Below are positions 37,208 through 45,635 of a stretch of DNA of 64,000 nucleotides, in pieces. The notes below the pieces were generated by a model. The model was given only the letters and a program-made list of their open reading frames with translations. It did no database searches and was not told where the DNA came from. This stretch comes from Sphingomonas endophytica (lineage in GTDB: Bacteria > Pseudomonadota > Alphaproteobacteria > Sphingomonadales > Sphingomonadaceae), in NCBI RefSeq assembly GCF_001476895.1, contig NZ_LDTB01000007.1, positions 1 to 64,000 on the forward strand, given 5' to 3'. A program made the translations under genes and the position numbers. Position 1 is the stretch's first letter, and each line of letters begins with the position of its first letter.

Positions 37208-37217
37208 GATGCTCTCC

Positions 37218-37244
37218 TAAACGGCCGCGCGCGGCGATTCTTTA
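37218..37244 (-). promoter_or_regulatory. Sigma-28 (FliA) promoter of fliD-fliS
   Basis: On the minus strand TAAA (37244-37241), 15 bases and GCCGTTTA (37225-37218) match the FliA consensus TAAA-N15-GCCGATAA in spacing and in five of the eight -10 bases. It shares the GYCGTTT core with the fliC and flgM sites. The predicted start is only a few bases before the fliD ATG. Confidence 0.7.
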
Positions 37245-38366
37245 TGATGGTTGGACGCCATTTTCGTCGAAGCGTGCGGTCGGCGGTACCTCGATCGGCG
37301 GTTGCGATCCGCCCGCGGCGGCATTCAGCCCGAACACGAAGGCCAGCACCGTCGCGACGGCGAGATACAGATCGTCGCGGATCTCCTGCCCCTCGCGGCT
37401 GGTGTAGTAGACCGCGCGCGCCAGCGCCGGATATTCGAGCACCGGCAGCGCGCGATCCTTCGCCGCCGCGCGGATCGCCAGCGCCATCGCGCCGCGCCCC
37501 TTGGCGACCACGACCGGCACCTGGTCGCGTCCGCGATCGTAGCGCAGCGCGACCGCGAAGTGCGTCGGATTGGTCAGCACGACATGCGCGGAATCCAGCG
37601 CCTTCTGCATCCCGCCCGACAGCAGCTCGCGCTGCTTCATGCGCATGTGCCCCTTCATCTCGGGGTTGCCTTCGCTTTCCTTGTGCTCGTCCTTCACTTC
37701 CTGCTTGGTCATGCGCAGCTTGCGCAGCAGCTGCATGATCTGCGCCGGCACGTCGATCAGCGCGATCGCCAGCAGCCCCATCGCCATCACCAGCAGCACG
37801 TGCGTCAGCGTCGATCCCAGCCCGGCCAGCGCGACCGGCAGGTTGGACGACGCCAGCCCGAAGCTGAAATGTGCGGTCTGCCAGAGCATCCATGCGCCGA
37901 TCGCGCCCAGCAGCACGACCTTCAGCAGCGACTTGGCGAGCTCGATCCAGCCCTGCATCCCGATGACGCGCTTGATCCCCGAACCGGGGTTGATCCGCGA
38001 CGCCTTGGGCGCCAGCAGCGAGGCGTTGAAGCTGAGGCTGCCGAGCCCCGCCTGGCTGACGACCGCCGCGCCGATCGTGATCGCGAACAGCGTGCCGACG
38101 GGCGCGGCCAGCCTCCACCCGGCCTGCACCAGCGGCCGCCACGGCTGGAAATCCTCCACATCGGCGCGCCCGAAGTTGAAGCTGGCCGCCATCACCTCGC
38201 GGCACGCGGTCAGCAGCATCGGACCGAAGAACATCAACCACGAGATACCCGCCAGCACCACCAGCGCGGTGGCCAGGTCGCGGCTCTTGAGGACGTCACC
38301 CTTCTTCCTGGCGTCGTCACGACGCTTCTGGGTTGGGGCTTCTGTCTTGTCGCCGCCCTCCGACAT
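37242..38366 (-). CDS. flhB: Flagellar export switch protein FlhB
   Basis: The 374-residue protein opens with SEGGDKTEAPTQKRRDDARKKGDV, the hallmark FlhB N-terminus. It has four membrane helices (about 33-55, 85-110, 145-165 and 180-205). The cytoplasmic domain carries the autocleavage site NPTH in VVLTNPTHFAVALRYDRG near residue 265. Self-cleavage lets FlhB change export specificity from rod/hook to filament substrates, with FliK measuring hook length. Its start overlaps the fliR stop as TGATG. The end of the gene contains the fliD promoter. Confidence 0.96.
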   Translation of the reverse strand: MSEGGDKTEAPTQKRRDDARKKGDVLKSRDLATALVVLAGISWLMFFGPMLLTACREVMAASFNFGRADVEDFQPWRPLVQAGWRLAAPVGTLFAITIGAAVVSQAGLGSLSFNASLLAPKASRINPGSGIKRVIGMQGWIELAKSLLKVVLLGAIGAWMLWQTAHFSFGLASSNLPVALAGLGSTLTHVLLVMAMGLLAIALIDVPAQIMQLLRKLRMTKQEVKDEHKESEGNPEMKGHMRMKQRELLSGGMQKALDSAHVVLTNPTHFAVALRYDRGRDQVPVVVAKGRGAMALAIRAAAKDRALPVLEYPALARAVYYTSREGQEIRDDLYLAVATVLAFVFGLNAAAGGSQPPIEVPPTARFDENGVQPS

Positions 38367-39139
38367 CAGCCGAGCACCAGGCTCCGCGCGGCGGCCAGCC
38401 CCTCACGGACGATCACCTGCATGTAATCGCCCATCGCGGGCAGTGCGATCGCAAGGCTGATCACCCCCACCGCCAGGCTGGCGGGCATGCCGACCGAGAA
38501 CAGGTTGAGCGACGGCGCGGAACGCGACAGCATTCCCATGACCAAGTTGAGGCAGAGCAGCAGGAAGCCGACCGGCAGCGCCAGCAGCAGCCCGGCCATG
38601 AACGCATAGCCGCCGAACAGCGCGATATCGCGCAACTGCCCCGCCGCCATCCACGCCGCACCCGGCGGCAGCGCGGTATAGCTCTTCATCACCATGTCGA
38701 CGAGGACGAGATGTCCGTCCAGCGACAGGAACAGCAAGGTCAGCAGGATCGACAGGAACTGGCCCACGGCGGGGCTGGATCGCCCGGAATTGGGGTCGAT
38801 CATGTTGGCGAAGCCGATCCCCATCGATCCGCCGATCAGCTCGCCGGCGACCAGCGGCGCGGCGAAGGCGATCTGGACGATGAAGCCGATCGCCAGCCCG
38901 ACCAGCGCCTCGGCCGCGATCGCGACGAAGGTGGACAGGGCGAAGACGGTCGGCGGCGGCTGGATGGTCATCGACCCCAGCACCAGGATGCCGACCGCCC
39001 CCGACAGCGTAACGCGCACCGGCAGCGGCACCGAGACGTTGCCGAACACCGGCGCGACGATGAACATCGCGCCGATCCGCACCATCACGAACAGCAGCGC
39101 CCAGAGCTGTGGCTCGATGGCGAGACCGAATCCTAGCAT
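38366..39139 (-). CDS. fliR: Flagellar export gate protein FliR
   Basis: The 257-residue membrane protein has about six hydrophobic helices and FliR landmarks: RIGAMFIVAPVFGNVSVPLPVRVTLSGAVGI (residues 21-51), GLAIGFIVQIAFAAPLVAGELIGGSMGIGF near 90 and SLNLFSVGMPASLAVGVI near 215. FliR joins FliP and FliQ to form the export gate inside the MS ring. Its stop overlaps the flhB start. A 40-base gap separates it from fliQ, within a run of same-strand genes. Confidence 0.95.
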   Translation of the reverse strand: MLGFGLAIEPQLWALLFVMVRIGAMFIVAPVFGNVSVPLPVRVTLSGAVGILVLGSMTIQPPPTVFALSTFVAIAAEALVGLAIGFIVQIAFAAPLVAGELIGGSMGIGFANMIDPNSGRSSPAVGQFLSILLTLLFLSLDGHLVLVDMVMKSYTALPPGAAWMAAGQLRDIALFGGYAFMAGLLLALPVGFLLLCLNLVMGMLSRSAPSLNLFSVGMPASLAVGVISLAIALPAMGDYMQVIVREGLAAARSLVLG

Positions 39140-39179
39140 CGCGCCGGCGCCGGGATGAAGGGGAGGGCGCGGGGCAAGG

Positions 39180-39461
39180 TTATCGAACCAGGTCGGGGAT
39201 GCGCGCGAAGATCTCGGTCGTGAAGTCGCTGAGCAAGCCGAGGATCATCGCGCCGAACACCATGATCGACACCGCGACCACGATCAGTTTCGGCACGAAG
39301 CTGAGCGTCTGTTCGTTGATCGACGTCGCGGCCTGTACCATGCCGAGGATCAGCCCCGACAGCAGCGCGGGAATCAGGATCGGTGCGGAGGCCAGCGCCA
39401 GTACCCACATGGTCTGGTTGGCGACGGTCAGGAAATAATCGGCATCGACAAGCGGTTGCAT
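39180..39461 (-). CDS. fliQ: Flagellar export gate protein FliQ
   Basis: The 93-residue protein has two membrane helices (about 14-38 and 52-75) with the FliQ pattern VLALASAPILIPALLSGLILGMVQAATSINEQTLSFVPKL. It is a helical hairpin subunit of the export gate (usually four copies with five FliP and one FliR). It is separated from fliP by 118 bases that hold a REP-like repeat, so transcription from fliP must cross that structure or fliQ must have its own promoter; none was obvious. Confidence 0.95.
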   Translation of the reverse strand: MQPLVDADYFLTVANQTMWVLALASAPILIPALLSGLILGMVQAATSINEQTLSFVPKLIVVAVSIMVFGAMILGLLSDFTTEIFARIPDLVR

Positions 39462-39480
39462 GGGCGCTGACTTCTGTTGT

Positions 39481-39574
39481 CGTCATTCCCGCGAAGGCGG
39501 GAGTCCAGACGCGGGGGTTTCGGTGCAGGGCGGGACGTCAGAGGTTCCGGATTCCCGCCTTCGCGGGACTGACG
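39481..39574. repeat. REP-like inverted repeat, copy 5, inside the flagellar operon
   Basis: CGTCATTCCCGCGAAGGCGG at 39481 and its continuation are inverted at 39547-39574 (CCGGATTCCCGCC then TTCGCGGGACTGACG). This 94-base copy is close to the copy at 29514-29608, also in its internal GGGACGTCAGAGGTT-like part. It occupies nearly all of the fliP-fliQ gap and ends 5 bases after the fliP stop. Confidence 0.85.
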
Positions 39575-39579
39575 ATGAT

Positions 39580-40488
39580 TTATGTGGCGAACGAGTTCGC
39601 CAGACTGCCCATCGTCAGCGCCCAGCCGTCGACCAGCACGAACAGCAAGAGCTTGAACGGCAGCGAGATGATCGTCGGACTGAGCATCGCCATGCCCAGC
39701 GCCATCAGCACCGTCGCCACCACCAGGTCGATGACGATGAACGGCAGGAACAGCAGGAAGCCGATCTGGAACGCGGTCTTCAGTTCAGAGGTGACGAACG
39801 CCGGCAGCAGCACCGAATAGGGAATGTCCTTCGGCGAGGCATAGGGGCCGGACTTCGCCATGTCGGCGAACATCGTCACGTCCTTGATCCGGGTCTGCTT
39901 GGCCATGAAGGCGTGCAGCGGCAACGCGGCGGTCTGGATCAATTGCGTGCCGCCGATGCGCCCCTCGGAATAAGGCTGGATCGCCGTCGTGTTGATCTGG
40001 TTGATCGCGGGGGCCATGATGAAGAAGCTGAGGAACATGGACAGCCCGATCAGCACCTGATTGGGCGGTGTCTGTTGCAGGCCCATCGCCTGGCGCAGGA
40101 TCGACAGGACGATGATGATCCGGGTGAAGCTGGTCATCATCAGCACGATGCCCGGCAGCACCGTGAGCAGGCCCATGATGATGAGCACCTGCAGCGACAG
40201 CGACAGCGAACCGTTGCCCGGCCCATTACCCGGCTGGGCGCCGGCATCGCCGCGCGACAGCTGACCCAGCGCGCGGTCGACCGCGTCGCCGACGCCCGGC
40301 GCGGGCGCGGCGGGCGCGCCCGGCACCGGCGGCTGCGAGGGCGCGGGAAAGTTCTGCGCCAGCGCCGGCATCGCGACGCACAGCGCGACGATGATGGCGA
40401 GCAGCGCAAGGATCAGGTGCGCGCGCTTGCCCGCTGCGGCGCGGCGCGGGCGGATCAGTGTGCCGGTGCGGATCGCGGTGACGCTCAC
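39580..40488 (-). CDS. fliP: Flagellar export gate protein FliP
   Basis: The 302-residue protein has an N-terminal signal-like helix (about 23-45, ALAQ end) and a Pro/Ala/Gly-rich periplasmic linker. The conserved core follows: LSLQVLIIMGLLTVLPGIVLMMTSFTRIIIVLSIL near 95, GLQQTPPNQVLIGLSMFLSFFIMAP near 140 and LLPAFVTSELKTAFQIGFLLFLPF near 225. FliP is the major export-gate subunit. It is longer at the N-terminus than E. coli FliP (245 residues) because of the linker. It overlaps fliO by 4 bases. Confidence 0.96.
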   Translation of the reverse strand: MSVTAIRTGTLIRPRRAAAGKRAHLILALLAIIVALCVAMPALAQNFPAPSQPPVPGAPAAPAPGVGDAVDRALGQLSRGDAGAQPGNGPGNGSLSLSLQVLIIMGLLTVLPGIVLMMTSFTRIIIVLSILRQAMGLQQTPPNQVLIGLSMFLSFFIMAPAINQINTTAIQPYSEGRIGGTQLIQTAALPLHAFMAKQTRIKDVTMFADMAKSGPYASPKDIPYSVLLPAFVTSELKTAFQIGFLLFLPFIVIDLVVATVLMALGMAMLSPTIISLPFKLLLFVLVDGWALTMGSLANSFAT

Positions 40489-40763
40489 TGGCCGGTCTCC
40501 ACGGGAACGCGCACGTCGTACTTGTCGATCAGCGACACGCCCGCACGATTGACCGATACCAGCAGGCGACGCCCCTCGAAATCGACCACCGCCAGCTTGA
40601 CGCCCGGCGAGATCATCATCGTCTCACGCACCGCGATCGCGCGCGTCGTCGGCTTGCCGGGCATCCGTGCCTCCAGCCGCCGCCAGAGGTACAGGCAGCC
40701 GATCATCAGCCCGCACACCAGCGGGAGCATGATGACCAGCTTCAGGATATAGGTCCACATCAT
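40485..40763 (-). CDS. fliO: Flagellar biosynthesis protein FliO
   Basis: The 92-residue protein has one N-terminal membrane helix (about 5-26, ILKLVIMLPLVCGLMIGCLYLW). A small cytoplasmic domain follows with the FliO pattern IAVRETMMISPGVKLAVVDFEGRRLLVSVNRAGVSLI. FliO is an assembly scaffold for FliP during export-gate formation. It is at the short end for the family. It is flanked by fliN (15-base gap) and fliP (4-base overlap), the conserved fliN-fliO-fliP order. Confidence 0.9.
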   Translation of the reverse strand: MMWTYILKLVIMLPLVCGLMIGCLYLWRRLEARMPGKPTTRAIAVRETMMISPGVKLAVVDFEGRRLLVSVNRAGVSLIDKYDVRVPVETGQ

Positions 40764-40778
40764 CGCCGGTTATCGTCC

Positions 40779-41069
40779 TCAGCCGCGCTTTTCCGGGGAG
40801 ACCAGCTCGGTCATCTTCACGCCGTAGCGCTCGCCCACCGTCACCACCTCGCCGCGCCCGATCAACGTGCCGTTGACCAGCACGTCGAGCAGCTCGCCCG
40901 CCTTGCGGTCCAGTTCGATCACGCTCGATTCGCCCAGCGCCAGCAGCTCGCGCAGCGACAGCGTGGTCGAACCGATCTCGACCGTCAGCTTGACGTCGAC
41001 CCCCTGGAGCAGCCGCAGATTGGCGGCGACGGCGGCGTCGATCGCAAAGCCGCCCGACATGTCGTTCAT
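40779..41069 (-). CDS. fliN: Flagellar motor switch protein FliN
   Basis: The 96-residue protein is essentially one SpoA/FliN domain: GVDVKLTVEIGSTTLSLRELLALGESSVIELDRKAGELLDVLVNGTLIGRGEVV (about 23-76), followed by GERYGVKMTELVSPE. FliN forms the lower rim of the C-ring with FliM and docks FliH-FliI. It lacks the N-terminal extension seen in many FliN proteins. The ATG overlaps the fliM stop by 4 bases. Confidence 0.95.
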   Translation of the reverse strand: MNDMSGGFAIDAAVAANLRLLQGVDVKLTVEIGSTTLSLRELLALGESSVIELDRKAGELLDVLVNGTLIGRGEVVTVGERYGVKMTELVSPEKRG

Positions 41070-42004
41070 TGCAGGGGTCCTTCAAACTTGGAGATGCGGA
41101 TGGCCGCGCGGCCGTTGGAGGTGCCGACGGTGCCCAGCCCGAGCGGGACGCCGCCGATCACCACCGGCACGTCCGGGCCGAAACTGATCGGGATGATGTC
41201 GCCTTCCTTCAGCTCCATCAGCCGCGACAGCGGGATGGTCGGCTCGGCGAGCACCGAGCGCACCGGGAAGCGTACCCCCATCGCGGCGCGCGTCAGCTGC
41301 GTGCGCCATTCGGCATCGACCTCGGCGGGCTTGGCCACGACCTTGCCGGTCAGCGCGACCGTGTGCGGCTTCAGTGAGGCGACCGGGTACAGGATGTCGA
41401 CGAACGCCGGCTTCACCGTGCCGCGCGCGATCGCGAAACGGGTGGCGATCACCACCTCGTCATTTTCGACACCGGGCACCATGCTCGATCCCAGTTCGCA
41501 CCGCTCGGCGGTGAAGCGCGCGCGCGCCAGCGGTTCCCAGGCGGTTTCCAGCGCGCGCGCCATGCCCGCGGCGATCCGCGCGACCAGCACGTCGGACGCC
41601 GGGGTGAATTCCAGCGCCAGCGTCGGCGAGACGTCGCCGCTGCCGCCGAAGAACAGATCGATGACCTCGGCGACGAACTGGCTGTCCAGAACGCAGAGTA
41701 TCGCGCGCCCGTCCATCGACAGCGGCACCCAGGCGGTCAGCTTGTCACCGCGCGCGGCGCGATAATCCGCGAGGCGGAGCACTTCCAGCGGCTCCGCCCA
41801 CACCCGCGTCTCCGTCCGCCAATAGCCCTCGAACGCCTGACGCACGCCGCGCGCCGCGCGCGCCGACAGATGCTGAAGCGTATGGAGATCGCCGAACGGA
41901 TGCAGTTTCGCGGGCGCGCCCGATCCTCCGCCGAACGCAGCGGCGGCGCCGATCGGCGTACCGGTGTCGAATCCGGCATCAGAGGAGTCGGGCGTGTTAA
42001 CCAT
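41066..42004 (-). CDS. fliM: Flagellar motor switch protein FliM
   Basis: The 312-residue protein has the FliM middle domain (about 45-225, CheC-like) and a C-terminal FliN-like domain (about 235-310, SVLAEPTIPLSRLMELKEGDIIPISFGPDVPV). The N-terminus reads MVNTPDSSDAGFDTGTPIG and lacks a clear LSQxEIDALL CheY-binding segment, so either the switch signal enters differently or that motif is divergent here. The middle-domain GGxG region is represented by FFGGSGDVSPTLALEFTPAS near residue 115. It lies 6 bases downstream of fliL. Confidence 0.93.
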   Translation of the reverse strand: MVNTPDSSDAGFDTGTPIGAAAAFGGGSGAPAKLHPFGDLHTLQHLSARAARGVRQAFEGYWRTETRVWAEPLEVLRLADYRAARGDKLTAWVPLSMDGRAILCVLDSQFVAEVIDLFFGGSGDVSPTLALEFTPASDVLVARIAAGMARALETAWEPLARARFTAERCELGSSMVPGVENDEVVIATRFAIARGTVKPAFVDILYPVASLKPHTVALTGKVVAKPAEVDAEWRTQLTRAAMGVRFPVRSVLAEPTIPLSRLMELKEGDIIPISFGPDVPVVIGGVPLGLGTVGTSNGRAAIRISKFEGPLQ

Positions 42005-42010
42005 GCCCGT

Positions 42011-42691
42011 TCACTGAACCACGAAATTGGTAAAGTAGACGTTACTGATGCCGCCAAACCCCTCCTTTTCGCGGAGAACCTGGTTGATCGTCGCGACGAG
42101 CCGTTTCTGGAGCTGCTGCTTGCCGGTCCCGGTGAACACCTGGTCCTCCGGTGTGTCGCCCAGTGCCAGCAGGATCGCCGAGCGAATGGCAATATCGTTG
42201 GATTTCAGATTGTTGATGACCTTTTCGTCATAGGGCGTCGACACGGCGATGCCGACCTGAACGAAATGCACCGAATCCTGAAGGTTGGAGGTGAACTCCT
42301 TCTCCATCGCGAAATAGTTCGATGCATAGGGTTCGCCACCATGGCCCTCGGGGGTCGGCTCACCTTTCGATTCGCCACCGCCCTCGCCGCCTTCGCCATG
42401 GCCGCCCTCGGCGCTGGCCTCGCCGCCGCCATGGCCGCCTTCGCCGCCCTCGCCACCTTCACCGGCCTTCTTCTGCTCGCTCTTGGGCACCAGCTTGGGC
42501 TTGTCCGGGTCCTCCTTGGGAGCATGTTCCTCGCTTTTGCCGCCGCCGGTCGCGCCGGCGGCGTACAGACCGGCGCCGACGCCGCCGCCCAGCAGGACGA
42601 CGGCGCCGACCACGCCGATCAGGATCATCTTCATCTTGCCCTTTTTCTTGGGCGCGGCATCGGTCGCCGCTGCGGCGGGAGCGTCACTCAT
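42011..42691 (-). CDS. fliL: Flagellar basal body protein FliL with Gly/Glu/His-rich insert
   Basis: The 226-residue protein has a basic N-tail, one membrane helix (about 23-45, ILIGVVGAVVLLGGGVGAGLY) and a periplasmic C-domain (about 125-226) with ASNYFAMEKEFTSNLQDSVHFVQVGIAV and terminal VYFTNFVVQ typical of FliL. Between them (about 55-120) is an unusual low-complexity segment of repeated GEGG, GHGG and EGG units with several His and Glu residues. FliL supports stators around the motor. The insert is much longer than usual linkers and could bind metal ions or simply act as a spacer. Confidence 0.93.
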   Translation of the reverse strand: MSDAPAAAATDAAPKKKGKMKMILIGVVGAVVLLGGGVGAGLYAAGATGGGKSEEHAPKEDPDKPKLVPKSEQKKAGEGGEGGEGGHGGGEASAEGGHGEGGEGGGESKGEPTPEGHGGEPYASNYFAMEKEFTSNLQDSVHFVQVGIAVSTPYDEKVINNLKSNDIAIRSAILLALGDTPEDQVFTGTGKQQLQKRLVATINQVLREKEGFGGISNVYFTNFVVQ

Positions 42692-42707
42692 CGTTCGTCT
42701 TCCTCAA

Positions 42708-45170
42708 TCAAGCGAGTCGCTGTTCGGTGTCTTGGTCGGCCTCGGCGGTCGCGCGGCGCGCGGCGGGCGGGGCGGTGGGGATCGGCGCGGCGCGCTGCTG
42801 CGGCTGTTGCTGCGGGCGGTCGCCCTGTTGCCCGGCCATGTTGGCGCCGGTGCCGTTGCCGCCGGTATGCTGGAGCTTCAGCCCGCGTGCCTCGGCCATT
42901 TCGGTCAGCCGCGGCTGTGCTTCGGCGAGCAAGGCGCGCGTCTGCGGCTGTTCGGCGGTCAGTTGTACCTGCACGATATCGCCCTCGCGCCGCAGCGCGA
43001 CGTCGATCGCGCCCAGCGCATCTGGGACGACACGAATGCGCATGTCGTTCGCGTCCGCCATGTCGCGCAGCTTCTCGATATGCTGGATCATCGCGGTCGG
43101 CCAATGCGGCTGGCGCATGTCGAGCGTCTGCTGTTGCGCCTGCCCGGTCGCCGCGACGGCGGCGGCGGAGATCGCGCCGGTGGCCTGCGGCTGCGCGACC
43201 GGGGCGGTCGGATCGGCGGGCCGCGCACGATCGTCCGCGCTGACCGCGCGGTGGATCGCCTCTGCGAAGGTACGCGCGGCCGAGGCGATCACGGGCGCGG
43301 GCGGCTCGGCGGGAGCGCGTGCGGCGACCGGCGCCACCGTCGTCGCGGCGGGTTGCGACACGTCGCGCTCGATCGCCACGGTGTCCGGCGTCACGGGGGT
43401 GGCGGTGGTCACGACGGTCGCCGACGCCGGGGAAGCGACGCTGGCACTGACACTGGTCGGTGCCGTTGCCGCGGCGGATGTGTTCAGCGGCGCATCGAGC
43501 CGCGCCGTCGCGACACTCGCGATGACGGGCGCCGGGACGGCGGACGGGGCGCGCGGCGCGACGGCGGCAGGCGTGCTCGACGCAGGCGCGGGCATCGTGC
43601 CGGAACGCGAGCGTGCCGGAGCGATCGGGTCGGACGCGACCCTGGCCACCGGCGGACTGACGGCAGGCGTGATGTCGGTCGGCGACGTCACGCCGACAGC
43701 GGCAACCGCAGGCGTGGCGACCGATGCGCGCTCGTCCGGCGTGGAGACGCGGCTATTCAACGGCGTGATGGTCGTTTCGATGGCGACGGGGGTGACGGCG
43801 GACGGCACCTGTGCGGCGGTTGGGGTCTCCGGCGCGGCGGTCGGTGGTGTCGCCGGGGTGACGACGGACATGCTGTCGGCGGTCGCCGTGGTCGCGCCGC
43901 CGGTCGGCGCGACGGTCACTTCTGGCTGGGATATCGGCGGCGGCGGCGTATCGCTGATCGCCGAGGCCGAAAGCGTCTGTACGACGGTGGTCGCCGTGTC
44001 GCTGGTGAGCGTCAACGGCGGCGCGGCGTTGACCACGCGGCGGCTGCTTGCGGCAGCGGTGGTCGCCGTCACGACGGGGACGGGCGCGGGTGCCGCCGGT
44101 TCGACGGAGGCGCCCGCGGCTTGCATCGGCACGCGCGGCCGTGGCGCCTCTGCACCCGGCCGCACGGAACGCCCGACCATCGGCGGGGCCGCCCGATCCG
44201 CGATCGGCGTTGGCACGGGCGCAGGCGCGGGCGCGGGCGCGGGGGCGGGCGCGTCCGACCGTTCGCGCGGCGCGGCGGGAACGAGCGCTTCGTCGCTGAC
44301 CGGCGTCGCCGGGGCGGCGGATGGAGTCGGGCGATCCGCGACCGGATCAACCTCGATGGCGGACGGACGGACCGGCACGGGCGGGGGGGGCGTATCGGTA
44401 GCGGCGGGCGTCGCCTCGGTCGTGGGCGCTTCGACCGAGGTGACCAGCGGGCCGACCGGCTTCGTCGATGCCGCTGGACGCGACGACGTGATCTCCGCCG
44501 TCGCATGCTCTGTCGCGACATCGGCATTATGGCCGGTGGAGGGGGCTACCGTGACCGCCGGTTGCGTCGCGAGGATCGCGGGCGGGAGCGACGGGGCCGG
44601 CACGGGGACGGCCGCCGGGTCGGAGACCGGCATCTCGTCACGTGCCGTCGCGCCGGTATCGGCGTCGGGCGTGTCGGTGGCGACCGAGGTGTCACCGACC
44701 GGCAGCGCGACCGGCACCTCGGGCGGCGCGATGCGCGCTTGCAGACGGATCGGCAGCATGTCGCCGACCGCCGGCTTCGTCTTGATATCGATCGGCAGCG
44801 GCGCGACGCGGGGCTGCGGGACCGGACGATCGACGACCGGCAGTGGCGTGGCGACAGGCGCGGGGGGAACCTCTACCCCGGTCGCCTCGGCCAGCCATGT
44901 CAGCGCCGCCTCGCCGTTCGACACATCCATGTCGGCCAGCGGCAGCCCGGTGCCGGAGCCGGCAAGATCCTGCCGCCCGATGCCGACCGATGATCCCGCC
45001 GCGCCGGTGCCGACGGTCGCGGCGCCGGCCGCGATGCCGTCGCCGCAGCCGGGCAGCACCAGCTTCAGGAAATCGCCGGTGGCGGTCGCGATTCCCGGCG
45101 TCGCGGGCGCGGTGCCCGGCAGCATCGCGCCCGGGGCCGTCGTCAACAAGAGGCTTGCGATCGTGGTCAA
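42708..45170 (-). CDS. fliK: Flagellar hook-length control protein FliK
   Basis: The 820-residue protein is mostly a Pro/Ala/Thr/Val-rich disordered ruler. A C-terminal Flg_hook domain (about 705-790) contains LRDMADANDMRIRVVPDALGAIDVALRREGDIVQVQLTAEQPQTRALLAEA. FliK measures the hook during export and triggers the FlhB specificity switch. It is about twice the length of enteric FliK, which would predict a different ruler length only if the whole disordered part counts. The frame begins at TTG 45170 just after an in-frame stop; ATG 45125 is another candidate. A sigma-54 promoter-like site lies at 45211-45226. Confidence 0.88.
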   Translation of the reverse strand: MTTIASLLLTTAPGAMLPGTAPATPGIATATGDFLKLVLPGCGDGIAAGAATVGTGAAGSSVGIGRQDLAGSGTGLPLADMDVSNGEAALTWLAEATGVEVPPAPVATPLPVVDRPVPQPRVAPLPIDIKTKPAVGDMLPIRLQARIAPPEVPVALPVGDTSVATDTPDADTGATARDEMPVSDPAAVPVPAPSLPPAILATQPAVTVAPSTGHNADVATEHATAEITSSRPAASTKPVGPLVTSVEAPTTEATPAATDTPPPPVPVRPSAIEVDPVADRPTPSAAPATPVSDEALVPAAPRERSDAPAPAPAPAPAPVPTPIADRAAPPMVGRSVRPGAEAPRPRVPMQAAGASVEPAAPAPVPVVTATTAAASSRRVVNAAPPLTLTSDTATTVVQTLSASAISDTPPPPISQPEVTVAPTGGATTATADSMSVVTPATPPTAAPETPTAAQVPSAVTPVAIETTITPLNSRVSTPDERASVATPAVAAVGVTSPTDITPAVSPPVARVASDPIAPARSRSGTMPAPASSTPAAVAPRAPSAVPAPVIASVATARLDAPLNTSAAATAPTSVSASVASPASATVVTTATPVTPDTVAIERDVSQPAATTVAPVAARAPAEPPAPVIASAARTFAEAIHRAVSADDRARPADPTAPVAQPQATGAISAAAVAATGQAQQQTLDMRQPHWPTAMIQHIEKLRDMADANDMRIRVVPDALGAIDVALRREGDIVQVQLTAEQPQTRALLAEAQPRLTEMAEARGLKLQHTGGNGTGANMAGQQGDRPQQQPQQRAAPIPTAPPAARRATAEADQDTEQRLA

Positions 45171-45210
45171 GGGTCAGGCCGCTTTCGTCATCGGGGTTCA
45201 TCCGCCACGA

Positions 45211-45226
45211 TGCAAGGGCCGTGCCG
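45211..45226 (-). promoter_or_regulatory. Sigma-54 promoter upstream of fliK
   Basis: On the minus strand CGGCACG, four bases and TTGCA match the -24/-12 consensus TGGCACG-N4-TTGCW except for the first base, with the required ten bases between GG and GC. The predicted start is near 45200, about 30 bases before the TTG of fliK. It lies directly after the fliJ stop. Confidence 0.65.
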
Positions 45227-45227
45227 T

Positions 45228-45635
45228 TTAGCGCTTCTTGTGGTGCGGCGCGTCTTCCAGCGCCTTCATCTCCGCGCGCAGATCCTCCGCGCGGCGACGG
45301 TCGAGCAGCTTTTCGACCGCGCTTTCATCGCGCCGCGCGCCGCGCGTCGCCTCGGCGCTGCGCTCGACCTGTTGCTCGGCCATGCGAACGCGGTTCGCCG
45401 CCGCCTCGGCGGAGCGGTGCAGCCGATCGCGGAAATGCGCCATCGCCGCCATCTGCACCGCGCCCGCCGTGGTGGCGGGCGCGGGGGTCACGGCGTCGGC
45501 GAGCTGCGCGATGCGCTGCGCCAGCTGGGTTTCGCTGCTGAGCTGCGCCTGCGTGCGGGCCTCTTCGGCACGCGCCAGCCCGACCTGGAGCGTGCGGACG
45601 CGGTGCAGGCGCTTCAGCCGTTTGGCGTCAGGCAT
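45228..45635 (-). CDS. fliJ: Flagellar export chaperone FliJ
   Basis: The 135-residue, strongly charged helical protein is predicted to form a coiled coil through most of its length. It opens KRLKRLHRVRTLQVGLARAEEARTQAQL and continues with repeated Ala/Glu/Arg heptads to ALEDAPHHKKR. Its position directly after fliI and before fliK is the conserved site of fliJ, the stalk-like subunit of the FliHI ATPase and chaperone-escort protein. Sequence similarity in this family is low, so position is the main evidence. It overlaps fliI by 8 bases. Confidence 0.85.
   Translation of the reverse strand: MPDAKRLKRLHRVRTLQVGLARAEEARTQAQLSSETQLAQRIAQLADAVTPAPATTAGAVQMAAMAHFRDRLHRSAEAAANRVRMAEQQVERSAEATRGARRDESAVEKLLDRRRAEDLRAEMKALEDAPHHKKR

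Noticed and set aside
42322..45231. A 969-codon plus-strand frame with long Ala/Gly/Thr/Val runs
   Set aside because: It mirrors fliK and fliL, whose identities, position and domains are clear. The composition follows from the antisense of Pro/Ala/Thr codons.
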